DNA of 64,000 nucleotides, taken from positions 57,177,501 to 57,241,500 of the forward strand of contig NW_024466599.1 of NCBI RefSeq assembly GCF_017591425.1. The letters run 5' to 3'. This stretch comes from Ochotona curzoniae. Its lineage: Eukaryota; Chordata; Mammalia; Lagomorpha; Ochotonidae. Below, piece by piece: positions 48,791 through 61,505 of the stretch. Position 1 is the stretch's first letter, and every line of letters starts with the position of its first letter. A model generated the notes under the pieces. The model had not been told where the DNA came from. It worked only from the letters and a program-made list of their open reading frames with translations, and did not search any database. A program made the position numbers and the translations under genes.

Positions 48791-49473
48791 TCTATCAGTA
48801 CATTCTTACTCATATTTTTAGTATAAATGATAGTATGGCTGATACTTGATTAGCAAAGCTTCCAGGGCAGATTCACTGAACATCTGAACAAATATCCACT
48901 GGAATCCCTCTTGGGTATTTACTCCTGAAACCCGGTCTTGTCTTCTCTTACACATGCATCTTTTGGAAACCCACCTTATTTTGTTTTCTCCCATTTTATA
49001 GCCCCAAATAAATGATTTCCTATATATTTATTCAAAAGACAATGAGCTATTCTTCATCTTTTTCAGATTTCTTGCTAAAAAAATAGAATTCATATCTATA
49101 TTTTCTCAGGATTTTCTTGTTCAACTTTGATAATCTGTTTAAAATTAAACTACATGTTGCCATTATTAACCTGAAGTATGCTTTACTTTGTGCAATTGAC
49201 CTGCTAAGATATTTTAAATCTCAAGGAACAATGTGAGAAAATTCAACATTACATTATTTTAATGTCATTTGACGTGTTCATCTCAGTTAAAATACAAATA
49301 TTCTTAAAGAACTTTGTTAGCACATTTGGCTCCAAAGTATTTTTTGAGCATGGACTATACTTGATGTATTGAGAGTAAATCTGTAGGCAATTTGCATATT
49401 TATAATTGAAGAAATATCAGCAGGAGAAAAGATACAGACCATGATATTCATAATACATTCTGTCCATTTTTAG
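48791..49473. other. Single-copy AT-rich sequence
   Basis: No repeat or gene recognised. Confidence 0.4.
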
Positions 49474-49658
49474 TAACGCCTGCTTCCTTCTATAGCTGAG
49501 TCTTTGGGGGCCGCTGCCAACCATGCGACTTTTACCCAGCACTAGCTGTTGTAGCCATCTGGGGAATGATCTAGTTGATGGAAGATCTTTCTTTATCTCT
49601 CTCCCTCCTTCTCTTTCTGCAACTTTCAAAAGAAACAAATAAATCTTTAAAGAAAATA
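49474..49658 (+). repeat. Old CSINE copy, 3' part
   Basis: 'gtagccatctggggaatgat', 'tgatggaagatctttcttt', a C/T-rich block and the tail aaacaaataaatctttaaag define a plus-strand C repeat lacking its head. Confidence 0.75.
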
Positions 49659-50679
49659 ATAACAGGTGAGCTGTGTTTGGGAAAACAAAACTACCACCTA
49701 CTTCCCTTCATTCCTTTCCTATTCACTATTTCTCTTCTTCCTTGTCTTAATACTTATTTCAGAATTAATGGACTTTCACAGTGGGTTCCATATATTTTCA
49801 GTCCATGTACTTGTGAACTAATTACTCAAACATTTGATATACATGATTTCTTAAATTTCATATCTGGTCCTTCCCCGAGAAAACTTAGAACAAGTTGATC
49901 CTTGTGCTTGAGAGTTATTATAAATATTTGATAAGATTTCTGTTTTCTAATAAGCATTCTATCTACATAATTGCTATTAATATTGTCCTGAGTTTAATAG
50001 CTACTAAAATCTACATAGGCAGACTCTTGATCAATAGTCACAGTCTTATTTTGGTATCATGGGGCTAGAGCCCAGTGCTTCCTGGAGAGGAGTTTATTCT
50101 TCAGAACTCCCATCTAGAAAATAGTTATAACCTGCTGAAAATAATTTAAAATGAATGCAGCTTCGCATGCCAAAGTATCACCATGGGAAAGGATCAATTC
50201 CGTTTTCAAAAGATTTTGGAGTTTGTGGAATTGTAACAACAAAACTTCTGATGAGAAAATTCAAAGGATTAACTTAGGCTAGTGGCTACTAGTTGACTAC
50301 AATACTTCATTTTCAGTGTTTTCTGTTTTATAATGGTTTATACCAGTATACCCTTAGAAATAAATAATTACTAAAAAATTAGAAAAGTTGGTGTTGGGAA
50401 AACATTCAGGAATAAGCCACTGGAAATAGGCTGAACTATGACAAAACTATGCTAGGCAGAGGTGAATAAAAATCACTTCAAGCTCAGAGTTCATTCTAAT
50501 GTATCTCAATTGTGTTTCTAGAAGTGATAATATACTATTTCCAAAGCATTTTGCAAGTGATAAAAATATTAAATAGAATTAGTTTGGAGAATGGTATATA
50601 TCAACAGAAATTGCTAAGTTCTAAATACAGCATTATACACTCAAGTTTGACATTTGCATATTAGCTGACATATCAAAGA
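49659..50679. other. Single-copy AT-rich sequence
   Basis: No repeat or gene recognised over 1 kb. Confidence 0.4.
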
Positions 50680-51975
50680 GACTGGCCTGGGATTGGATTG
50701 CTTCACCAAGCATAATGGAATGGTTTTTAGCTGGAACCATTTTGTTGCAAACAGTAGGATTTCTCTGAGATCAGATATTTGATAGAGTAGATGTGCCACA
50801 ATGTCTTTACATTCTGGATCTGGGTGGTTTCCATGTCTTTGCTATTATATATTGTGTTGCTATAAACACAGTGTTAATGTCACCATCTCAAATGTAGATA
50901 TTGTTTCATGTGGATATTATTCCCAGGAGTAGGATGACTGGATCACATACCTTCCATAGTGGTTGTACTAGTTTACATTCCTGCCAGCAGTGGATCAGTG
51001 CAACTTTCTCCAACTTTTCCAAGAAGTTTTTGCATACACCTATGCCTTGTAGAGTGATTCCTATGTTTTCCTTTAGGCCATACGCTTATGTCCTTGACCC
51101 ATTTAGAGCAGAATTTCTTGTTTCTTTACTTCCTCAAATGAATATTCAATTTCCCCAGCATTATTTGTTAGAGACTATTGTTTCTCCCTGTTTTTCCAGT
51201 TTGCTTATTAATAATTAGTTAACTGTGGATGTGTGGGATCACTTCTGGGATTTCTGTTCTACTGAGATTCTGTGTTTTTGTGTCAATATCAGGATGTTTT
51301 GATTACCACTGCTATATATTATGTCTTCAATCCTGGTACTGTAACTTGTGATTTCTCCAACTTTTTCCTTCAATAAGTCTGTATTCCAATAAAAAAAAAA
51401 AAAAAGATCTTCACCCATTGAATTCACTCCCTAAATGGCCACAATTGCTTCAGTTGAACTAGTCCAAAATCAGGAGCCAGACACATCTCCTGAGTCTCCT
51501 ACGTGGGTGCAGGGTCCCAAGGCTTTGAACCATGTTCTACTGTTCTCCAAGGCCACAAGCAGTAGCTGGGTGAGAAGTGGTGCAACCAGGACTGTACCAG
51601 TGCCCATGTGTAATCCTGGCAATTTGACATGGAGGATTAGCCAACTGAGCAATTGTGCATGCATGGTCTTCCAGCTTTGTATCTATTGTTTAAAAATAGA
51701 TTGGGCAATTCAGGGTCTCTTGTGTTTCCATATTAATTATGACATCTTTACCAGCTTTGTAAAGAATGTCATTTTTATTGGGGTCACATTGAATATATAC
51801 TTTAATAAAGACATGTATATGATGTTGATTATACTGATCCACAAACATGGTAAATTTCATCTTTTGATATCTTCTATTTCTTTCTTTAGTATTTGCAGAA
51901 GGACCTTTATAGAGTTTTTTATATGTTTGAACAGGTTCACTTAAAGGTTTAAGCTTCTTTGCCATTATTTCGCAA
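50680..51975 (-). mobile_element. Antisense L1 ORF2 3' half, split by a CSINE
   Basis: Reverse-complement ORF2 blocks appear in order: 'ttcaccaagcataatggaat', 'gttgctataaacacagtgtt', 'gtggttgtactagtttacat', 'tatgtccttgacccattta', 'ggatgttttgattaccactg'. After the CSINE the L1 resumes at 51665 ('gggtctcttgtgtttccata'). The 169-codon plus frame at 51435-51944 runs through CSINE and antisense L1 and is not a gene. Confidence 0.83.
51391..51662 (-). repeat. CSINE copy, 3'-truncated, next to an A-run
   Basis: Begins at 'agatcttcacccattgaatt' directly after a run of about 14 A on the plus strand, then has gggtcccaaggctttg and 'gcccatgtgtaatcctgg'. The head is diverged. A plus-strand A-run at the 3' side of a minus-strand SINE is unexpected. 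Confidence 0.85.
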
Positions 51976-52076
51976 GGGACTGATCTTACAAGTTCTTAGT
52001 CAAACAGAAGTTCATGTATACTAAGGCTACCAATTTATAAGGAATACATTAGAACTTAAGAATGTATAAAATCAGG

Positions 52077-52400
52077 GCCCAGCACAATATCCTACAGGCT
52101 AAAGTCCTTGCCTTGAAAGCACCGGGATCCCTTATGGGCGCCGGTTCTAATCCTGGTAGCCTCGGTTCCCATTCATTGCTTGTGGCCTGTGAAAGCCATC
52201 AAGGATGGCCCAAAGCCTTGGGACCCTGCACCTACATGGGAGACCTGGAAAAGGCTCCTTGCTCCTGGCTCCTGGCTTTGGATCAGCTCCAGCCATTGCA
52301 GCCGCTTGGGGAGTAAACCTTTGGACAGATCTTCCTCTCTGTCCTTCCTCCTCTCTGTATATCTGCTTTCCCAATAAAAAAAAAAGCAAATCCTTAAAAA
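52077..52400 (+). repeat. CSINE copy, full length, little diverged
   Basis: Head 'gggcccagcacaatatccta', A-box-like ctacaggctaaag, intact B-box-like ggttctaatcc (52143-52153), then gggaccctgcacctacatgg, 'tggcttggatcagctcc'-type body, and a tail with ctctgtatatctgctttccc and an A-run. All small frames here on both strands derive from it. Confidence 0.94.
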
Positions 52401-52484
52401 ATAATATGTAAGTTCAGTGGCCACTTGAACAATTTTATAAATGTCTTTAAAGACAAACAGCCTAGATTTTAAACATCTAAAAAC

Positions 52485-52701
52485 AGAGGTACCAAGAAAG
52501 AAGCATTGAGGAACAGAAAAAACCTACACACTGGTTCACTACCCAAATGGCTATAATAATCAGGGCTGTCAAGCCGAAAGGAGCTTCCTGGAACTCTGTC
52601 CCGGTATCCTATGGCACGGGCAGGGTCCTAAGCATTCGGGCTATCTTCAGTTACTTTCTCAGGCATGTTATCTGAGAGCTGGAATAGAAGGAGAACACTA
52701 C
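52485..52701 (-). repeat. Old CSINE copy
   Basis: Blocks: ctggttcactacccaaatgg, 'agggtcctaagcattcggg', 'tttctcaggcatgttatc', gctggaatagaagg. Its head end abuts the head of the next, oppositely oriented copy. Confidence 0.68.
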
Positions 52702-53008
52702 AGGGCTGTTGCCATGTCATTGGAGGCTAAAGCACCTGGTGCTTCCATGCCATAGGGGCACTGGTTTGTGTTCTTGCTGCTCCTTTCATTCAGCTCCCTG
52801 ATGGTGACCTGGAAAAGCAACAGATGTTGGTTCAACACCTGGGGCATCTGATCTCACATTGTGACTCCAGAAGAACCTTACAGCTACTTAAGTTCAGATC
52901 AACACTCCCCAAATGTTGAGGCCTTCTGGGGAGTGAATCAGCAGATGGAGGATCTCTTTCTCTCTGCTTCTATTTTTTTTTAAGGAAGAATAACAAATCC
53001 TTAAAAAC
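52702..53008 (+). repeat. Old CSINE copy, full length
   Basis: Head 'cagggctgttgccatgtca', 'aggctaaagcacctggtgc', B-box-like ctggtttgtgttc, 'ctggggagtgaatcagcaga', tail aacaaatccttaaaa. Confidence 0.8.
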
Positions 53009-53689
53009 ACAATAGGTCACAAAAACTAAAGCCACCACTTATATGTAGTGCTGGCATTGCTGGTAGTGCCAGCAATGTGCTTGGAACACAATGCACCAGA
53101 AGGCCAGCTCTTGGATGAATGTTTTCTAAAACATGTAACCTGCCTTAGTCATATTTGATAAAAATCGATGTTGCTTATATGACAGACTATCCCACTGGAA
53201 AATTTTTAGGAAGACAGAATTATAGGCCAACCATTGCTTTTTTGAGAATCAGATTTCGTCAAATTCAGAAAATCCACATTAAATTGCTTATACCCTTCAA
53301 AACATCCCTTACACCTAGCTCGGCAAAAGTGCAAAGTTGAATTTATGTTAATTGCAGTAATTCTATTAGCTGAAAAAGTTGATATATTTATATCTCATTT
53401 CTTCAATATACTTGAACTTAACACTTTAAATGGTCTGACATTAAATAGCCTTTATTATAGACGAGTTATACTTTTAAAGGAGTTGTAAATTAGACATTCA
53501 GTAAACAAAAATTAGGTGAACAAATATGGTTTGAGAGAATTTGGAAGAGTATATGGACATAGTTTGTGACCAAGTACAATACTTAGAAAGAATCCTCATT
53601 CAAACACAGGCATGTGAGGTAAGGTTTCTCTCCCATGGCCATGTATCCAGCCAGGAACAGAGCTAGTATACTAACCAGAAGGCTACTTC
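53009..53689. other. Single-copy sequence with a small hairpin
   Basis: A perfect 9-bp inverted repeat (cattgctgg, 53055-53063 and 53069-53077) with a 5-base loop. Nothing else was recognised. Confidence 0.4.
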
Positions 53690-53993
53690 TTAAATATTTA
53701 TTTGAAAAAGCACAGAGGAAGCCAAAGAGAGATGAATTGTTCATCTGCTAGCTCACTTTCAAAATGGCTGCAATGGTCAGACTTTGGTTATGCGCAATGC
53801 TGGAGCCCAGAATGCCATCCAGTTCTGCTACATGTGTTCAAGAGCCCAAGTATTTAGGTCATCTTCTGCCACTTCTCCAGACATACCAGCAGAGAGATGT
53901 ATTAAAACTGGAGCACGTGGGGCACCAACTTGCACCTGTATTGGATTTCAGTGTCACAGGTAGCAGCTTAAGCCATGACAACACCAGCTCCTA
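53690..53993 (-). repeat. Old CSINE copy, full length
   Basis: Blocks: aatatttatttgaaaaagca, 'catctgctagctcactttc', 'gagcccaagtatttaggtca', tctgccacttctccagac and a head ending 'gacaacaccagctcc'. Confidence 0.8.
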
Positions 53994-56900
53994 AAAGCCC
54001 TTTTACAAAATCAGGTTAATTTTGAAAACTAAAAGAAGCACTGACACTTACATGCAAGATGAGTTAATTTCCTGAAGAATGGGAATGGAATGTGTGTAGA
54101 AAGACAAAAAAAAAAAAGTATTTTGGGTAGGTAGAAAAACAGCACAGCCAACAGAAGCAAGGGCAAGACACTAGGCATGGCTTGTGACAGTAAGATATGG
54201 AATAATGGTGTGCTGTTGATTGGGTAGCCTAGAGTTGGTCATTCACCCACCTTGTTCAGATATTTTCATGTATGAATTAAAATAACATTTTATTTAGGTT
54301 CACATAATTTTGCAGTGATATTTATCTCTAAAGAAAATATCATTGTATATCTACAAACAGAAATATGCTTTGAAACCAGAAACTAAATTACAAAATTTTC
54401 TGAATGCCAGCAACATATATATGCCTGCCAGTCCATAATTCTTACTGTAGATTATGCTTTCTCTGATGCTTTAATGTAATATAACAATGCCAATGTTAAC
54501 CAGTAACAGAAGAGAGAAGGCTTCTTCCATGATAAATGCCCAAATTCTAAGTACTTTACTTGTGTGCGAAAGTATATTTGATTTAACAATTGCTTGAGTT
54601 AGCTCATTATTTAAGTAAAAGGAAACTGTAAAATAAATTCAGTAAGAAGTTTAGGTAATTTGTATTGTAAAGGCAGGTGTAGTCACAGCATTTTAACCAA
54701 AGGAGGACTTACACACAGACTCACCAGAATTAAATTTTTCTATACCATAACACAAATGACTTCTCAGAACATGGTAAAATAGTTGCCTTTCCTGAAATGT
54801 TGCTTTCATTTTATCCTGAAATAATTTTATTGCTTTACCTGATCTCTTACCAATTGTACTTCTGCTATGTTGGGGGACATAACTAAGGAGTTATGTATAA
54901 AAAGTTAATTTATGAGATCATTACTTTTTAGTGAGACAAACAGTGAGATGAGGTTGTGTGAGTATAATTGAATGAGGATAAAAGGAAGGGCAAATAGCAG
55001 GGAGCTTGTTATATTGATCTAAGATTAGCACTTTGTAGAAAAAAAAAAGGAAATATAAAGGTATTCCCACAATATCTTAGAATTTCAGTAAAGATGTAGA
55101 TCATTCTTAAACTGAGTGTCAGAAATGAGTTAAACTTCAGGTTGAATTCCTAGTTCAGTTTGTCTATCAACAGCATGCCATGACTCTACCAAGTCAGTTG
55201 AATTAAAGTGATTTCTGCATATGAAACAGGTACTTGCTTATATAGTGTTTGTTCCTCCATGGGCATCACTAGAGCAGACTCAGATAGGCCTTCTGAACAA
55301 TAAGGATTCTGGATTCTGCAGATGTGAGAACTACACCTGTACCTCCACAGTACCATAGAATTAGATTAATAACAAAGAAGAAGAAAGCACTTACCAGACT
55401 CTGTTGCTTCCCTTTATCCTAGTGGGGAATTGATCGCACATCCTAAATGGTAATACCAACTGGTCCTGAGACTCCTGGAAACAGAAGCGCATACAGATAT
55501 TTCATGGAGAGGAGAGATCCTTTCTTACGGAGAAGACAGTGACTGTTTCTATTTTCCTAAGAAAGAATTGATATTAAAGAACCGTTAGCTAGAGAAAAGG
55601 GCTTAGCAATTGAGAGTGGCAGGTACCTTATATAATTTTGTGTACATCAAAATATCCTTTGTCCACAAACCTTCTAGAGTATTTGACAATTGTCCTATTA
55701 GATATGCATTAAATATCAAAGTACACTCTCTGAGGTTTGTCTCTGGCCTGGGGGAGGAGATATCAGCACACCCTTCAGAATGCATCAAACAGCTTTTTCA
55801 TAGAATCTTTTCTTGATCAGTGTTCCCAAAGAAGTGTTTGAAATCTCACATATTGAAAAACAGATCAAAGCAGAGGGAAAGACAAAACAATATGCATGAT
55901 AAGGTATCCAGGCACCTGTGTTGCTATGGCAACTGCTTCATCCACAGTGGGAGAGAAGGGGATACTAACCACCAAATGATTGAATCATAAATGTACTTGT
56001 TTGAGCTATCCAAGCCAATAAATGCCTGCAGTCTTATGCATATTGCCACAATTGTTTTGTGGATCCAAGTGTCTACTAGGACACAATTGATTCTATGTTT
56101 GTAACCAACCACTTGGTTTTCTTAATAGTCTCATGTTGATAACAAATTATTGTCTCAGATTTCATTTTCTTCAGTAGCAATGCATGTATGTACAAGACCA
56201 TGAATATTCCAGACTGAACCATTTTTCCAATACTTGTTGAAACTGAATAAAAGAAAACAAAATTTACCAGCGCAGATACTTACCTGATGATTAAATCCTT
56301 GTTCAGTACTATCCCAGAAGCTCTGTAAATGCCAAGTTCAGTTCCACAAACTGAAGTGATTGCTGTATGGCTAAGAGAATGTCACTGTTAATGATGCCCC
56401 ATAGTGCTCATAAGCATCCCTTCTACGAGTTACTACATGCACGACATCCCCACAGCAAATGGACATGAACTCTCCAGGCAGCATGCAAAGTCCAATGTGA
56501 GTACTGATATTCTCAGCTTCCAATGTACTGCATGAATGCCAGGCAAGTACACCATGTCATCAGTTGGTCTGTTTTTCTTTTAATAACTCTGAAGAGCAAC
56601 AGGGAATGAAGAATCAACAAGATTTTATGCCAGAGTTTCTTAGAAATGGTTCTGTCTTACATTTAGCATTATTTTCCATTTAGTCTGGATCATTAGATCT
56701 TCTAAGTTGCCATCATTCAAGACAATTTTACAACTCCGTGCTGGGTGGCTGCTCATGGAAAAATGTTGGTCCCACTTTACACCTTAAGCTGCACATTCAA
56801 TAATTAGGATTTTCAGGAAGTAAAATAGAATCAGCTCATGAATCTGAGAAAGGAAGAGACTCCAGAGGGTTTTTATAACAGATGAAGTGAACAATTGGTT

Positions 56901-57589
56901 GGGGAACTCCAAAAACAATTCCAGATTCGTTCTTGTGAATTCTATCAAACAAATCTCACTGTTCAGTGTCCCATTCCTCCTGTGAATACCCCTACTGCAG
57001 TATAATGTCTCCTGCCTTAGCTCCTCAATTTATACTAAACACTAAGCAGTCAGATACTACATAATGACATCTGCTTCCTGTTGAAAAGTATTTAGTCACT
57101 TTCTTAAGAGCATAATTCTTTTGTGTATTATACATGCCTTATTCTGAAATTCAGCTCTAAAGAAATGCTAATACATTAATAAGTAGAACACATGCACATA
57201 AATACCTATACACATATGTATCCCTGCTTTCATTCTACATGAATGAAATGCTCCTCAAACTAAACCTTCGGAAAAAAAAAAAGGTGAATTTTCAAGTTGA
57301 AAGCCTGGAATTGGCAACTACAGTATTTAAAGTCACCTAATTATATCTCAGAATATGCTAATAGCTTTTGTGTATTTTTGAGGAATCCTTGTCTAACAAA
57401 TATAAAGGTGAAAATATTTGAAATATTTCTTCTTACTCTTATTTGCAATTAGCTGCCAATTTTTGTTAAGCTACAGAGTTACAGCCATCATTCACCAAAA
57501 ATCTCAGTACAGAACGTTGTAATATGGAGTTTATATCTTGTTGGTATTGCATGATTTATTGCAGACTTCTAAATTGGTTACTATTTTTG
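53994..57589. other. Longest repeat-poor stretch
   Basis: About 3.6 kb in which I recognise no interspersed repeat beyond A-runs. There is a consensus-like minus-strand splice donor at 56284/56283 but no supported exon. Frames at 55603-55816 and 55924-56112 show no domain. Confidence 0.4.
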
Positions 57590-57660
57590 TTTTGTTGATG
57601 AGAAACTGAGGCTTGGAAGATTGTTGCAATCTTCATGAGTCCATGTTGACAATATGATTA
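57590..57660 (+). repeat. MIR core fragment
   Basis: 'gttgatgagaaactgaggct' is an excellent match to the MIR core, followed by weaker agreement. Confidence 0.6.
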
Positions 57661-58859
57661 AGAATTAGAGAAGCCTGCAGAAATCCATCTGTAAAATCTG
57701 AGTTTATCCAAGTTGGCTACACTGATTTGGATTTTAACTTCCTTACTATCCAATTCTTTACATCTTCTTTAGTTCCTTAAGGTTTTGTCCTTTCTCATTT
57801 TCCTATAGCTACATTTGTGCTCTGCAAGACTCTGTATTTGGTGATAGAATTCTATCATTGAAATCTGTTAACCTAGTCAGTACTGGCATTTGGTTAATGC
57901 ACTTGAAATGCATACTTGACATAGATCATTCCCCGTGCTGCCTTCTGGTACTGCCTCTTACACTTCATTCATTTTCAAATCTCACTCACCTGGAAGGAAA
58001 GATGAGGTATGTAACTTGTATGCCCTATGTCTTCTAACCTCCCATCGTTTTCCCGCTGTCTTCCAGGTATCTGTAATGACAAGCCAATCATATTTAAAAT
58101 AACAATTATGATATCCCCTCTATCATTTCACTGTCATGACTTGGCCTCAGTCCTCTTTGAATCCCAGAAACACGTTATATTTCTCAGCTGGGGAATTTTT
58201 CATTTATCATGAAATACTGTGAGGAAGTACAATTATGTTAGCTGTTCAATTGACCTAATTGATTTAACAGGGATACGAATTTTCCACTACTTCCATATTC
58301 TTGCATTTCTGAACTTAGCCCACCCTCTCACTTGAACTACCTAACTTTCATATTTAAATCTGGCAGACTCACAGTTTAATTTCTTCATTCAGTTGTGTCA
58401 TTGTCGGTGCTAATCTTTATGAATTACCTGATGTTCTACAGAAGCTAACCATCCGGGCTTTCCAGAGCTGTTCCAATTATTCTGGGGTTTTCTAGCTTTA
58501 ATTTTGCATGCCAGTATATGTAGAAAATTCACCAGTCCCACATAAATTTTTTTCTTTTGCCCATTTAACATCTAATAATTGCATTATTGTTTAGCTTTTA
58601 GAGTGGTTACCAAATTTTAATCAGATTCATACCTTATCTCTCTTCTGTCTTGCAAACTACTAATGTAAACTGCTAGGATTATTGCAAAGCCAGGCCATTT
58701 TTTCTCTTCTGCTTTCATATCTGCACTTTCAGGTCATATATTTTGGCTCTTCTGCGTGTGGTGTTTATGGTCTGTTCATTTCCTAATTTATGTGACAGTC
58801 ATAAGGATGCTGCTTCTGGTAATGCACAGATGATGAAAAACTTCAATGTAAGAAAATGG
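57661..58859. other. Single-copy sequence
   Basis: Pyrimidine-rich patches at 57740-57830 and 57930-58070. No gene or clear repeat. Confidence 0.4.
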
Positions 58860-60500
58860 AAATCTCATTCCATTTTAATTATCAACTTTTATATTTACAA
58901 CATCATATTTCACAATACGCAGTGGTTTTTTCCTACTTTTCCCTGCTATCCAAACTCCCACCACCCATTCTCCTTCACTCTCTAGATATAGCAATGCCAA
59001 TATAGATATGCATAGATATTTAATTTTTACAATATTTTCAGTTTCTTTATATAACAGAGGTCTAAGCCTGTGATTTTTTTAAACAAATATTTGCCCAGTG
59101 GTTTGTTGGTAAATATCCAAACTGATTTCATATCTCAGCAATTGTGAATTCAGCTACACAGGAAATATGGGTGGAAAAATAATACCTCCTGAATGCCGAT
59201 TTCACTTCCTTTGAGTAAATTCCCAGGAGTTGGATAACTGTGTCATATAGTAGATCTATTTTCATACCTCTGAGGAATTGCCATAATGTCTTACACAATG
59301 GTTGGTACGAGTTTACATTCCCACCAATAGTCGATTGATGTTTTTCCCCCAACATCCTCCTCAGTATTTGTTTTTGCTTCTTAGTGTTTTCTGATGAGAA
59401 CCATTCTAGTTGGAGTGATGTGATGTCTCCTAGAGGCTTTTATTTGCATTTCCCAGATGGCTAGTGAACCCAACTATTTTTCACTTGCGTGGTGATCATT
59501 TAGATTTCATCCTTTCAAAATAGCTAGTTCATGTCCTTTTCTAATTTTTAAATGCTTTGTTCAGTTGCTGTTGAGTTTGAGCTCCTTATAGATCCTTGAT
59601 TAGTCCTCCATCAGTTGTATAATTTGCGAACATTTCTGTTTGTTGGTTGTTCAACTCCTTTACGGAACAGAAGAACACACAATTCTTACCTTGATGTAAA
59701 GCCATTGCTTTCTTTTTGCTTTGTGTGTGCTTTGCTGTTCTTCCCAAGGAGTTTTTCCCAATTTCCCTAATGTTTACCTCAAACAATTTGATGGCATCAG
59801 TTTTATGACCCGGATCCGTTGAGTTGCTTTCTATATAAGGTATATGCTGGCATCTTGTTTAATAAATCTACACATAAACTGACTATTCTAGATTGAATAT
59901 TCTACATGTACAATTTGTTGTAGAGAATATCCTTTCTCCCTAGATTGAGCTTAGTCCACTTTCCAGAAATTAGTAGGCTGCAAACATGTAGATTGATCTC
60001 TGGGGTTTCTGTTGGGACATATTGGCCTTCACTTCTATCTTTTGTCAACGCCTGGCTATTTGACTATAAGAACACTTTGGGGCACTTAAAGTCTGACATT
60101 GTGCTATCTCCACTTTTGATTTTTCTGTTTAAATGTCTTAAGTCTTTTGTTTCCATATAAATTGTACCATTTACCCTAAGTCTGAGAAGATGGTCACTAG
60201 TACTTTGACTAGAATCTCCTTAAATCTAATGTTTGGTAGTATGGACATTTTAATGTATTAATTCTACCAGTCCAAGAATATGGAAGAATTTTCCACATTA
60301 TGAGTATCTTATGCTGCTTCTTTTTAAGTTCTTTGTAATTTGCATCACAGATCTCCTTCACTGGTGTTCAGAAGTTGAACTCTAATGTGGCTTAATCTCT
60401 TGCATCTGTTTATTTGAGGAATTCAAAGCAAAGGCTTTCTATATGTCAGTCTATTTGTGCCCTTCAGATTGGTCATGTGTAAGATGTTATTAATCACTTC
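58860..60500 (-). mobile_element. Antisense L1: 3' UTR and ORF2 3' half
   Basis: 58860-59060 looks like an L1 3' UTR. From 59100 the ORF2 reverse complement is clear: 'aaattcccaggagttggata', 'gaggaattgccataatgtct', 'gagtttacattcccaccaat', 'tttgcatttcccagatggct', 'gatccttgattagtcctcc'. It continues to 'gaagatggtcactagtac' and weaker sequence near 60480. It is uninterrupted by CSINEs, unlike the other L1s here. The frame is broken throughout. Confidence 0.83.
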
Positions 60501-61389
60501 CTATTAGCTCCTTTAAGATAATTAAACAAGGTGAAAAAACAAGTGTTGTAATGCTTAGTGTGCTGTCAACATTCATAATTCATCATTAGAGAAACAAAGC
60601 AGGAAAGATACTAACAAAGAAATGCCTAGGTTTTTAGTTACATCAACTTTAGGTCACCTGCCTTGAAGTAGTCTTTAAGCACTTCTTTAAGGGTATAATT
60701 CAGAGAGGAGCCAGCATTAAGGCAATGACAGGAGAGGAACAGCATTTTCAAAAAATCTCATCTTCTTGGTCGTGTGAACTCTCACTTTTTTTTACCCCAA
60801 GCCTTGTTTCAAATTCGATATAATAAACTGATGAATCCCACTAATAAGCTTATAATGTAATGACACAGTTTTGAATTTATACATCAAATCTCCCATATGG
60901 CCATGCTAGGATAAAGGGGTAAGCATATTTACTTCTTGCACATAATTTAAAAATGTTCCAAAAGAATCTATCCAAGATAAATGGTATAAATGGTATTTAG
61001 CACATACTTATAAAATACCAATTATCTGAACTAAAAATGTTTAAGTGCAGACATCATCAGCATTATTGAGCTTTCCTTTTTCCCTCCGAGTTCCAATATG
61101 TTTTTTCATTATCAATCCATATTCCCTCTCCCTGCATTTTCTTTCTCACACACAAAAGAGAGGCCAGACCCTTGAAGATACATTTTAAATTTATTATATT
61201 ATGTGTAAGGATGTAAAATAGTCCTGTGTTGAATTAAACTGAGCATTTTCTGTATATTTGATTTTCACAAGCAATAATAACCTGTTGGAAGATTTTGTAG
61301 TAACTGCAGTCTCAGAATTAAATAGTAGTACAAATATCTCTGCCAGAAACTGGGATGGATTCTGAGTTCCAGCTTGGATCATTTGTGAG
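60501..61389. other. Single-copy AT-rich sequence
   Basis: No repeat or gene recognised. Confidence 0.4.
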
Positions 61390-61505
61390 CATAGATCGCA
61401 ATGTAGATCATCTTGAATTCTCACAACTCAACACTGTTTTATTCATAGGAAAACGACAGCTCATGAGGTAAAGCAGCTTTCTCAAATATTGGTAGTCATA
61501 GACCG
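61390..61505 (+). repeat. MIR fragment
   Basis: 'attctcacaactcaacactg', 'ttttattcataggaaaacga' and 'ctcatgaggtaaagcagctt' follow the MIR core order closely. Confidence 0.6.

Noticed and set aside
51435..51944. Longest open frame in the window (169 codons, plus)
   Set aside because: It runs through a minus-strand CSINE into antisense L1; neither part is coding in this direction.
52077..52160. tRNA gene
   Set aside because: A-box and B-box-like sequences belong to the CSINE head, which is tRNA-derived. No complete cloverleaf is separable.
56276..56286. Possible U1 snRNA copy
   Set aside because: Eleven bases (atacttacctg) equal the U1 5' end, but the similarity stops there. It is better explained as a donor-site complement on the minus strand.
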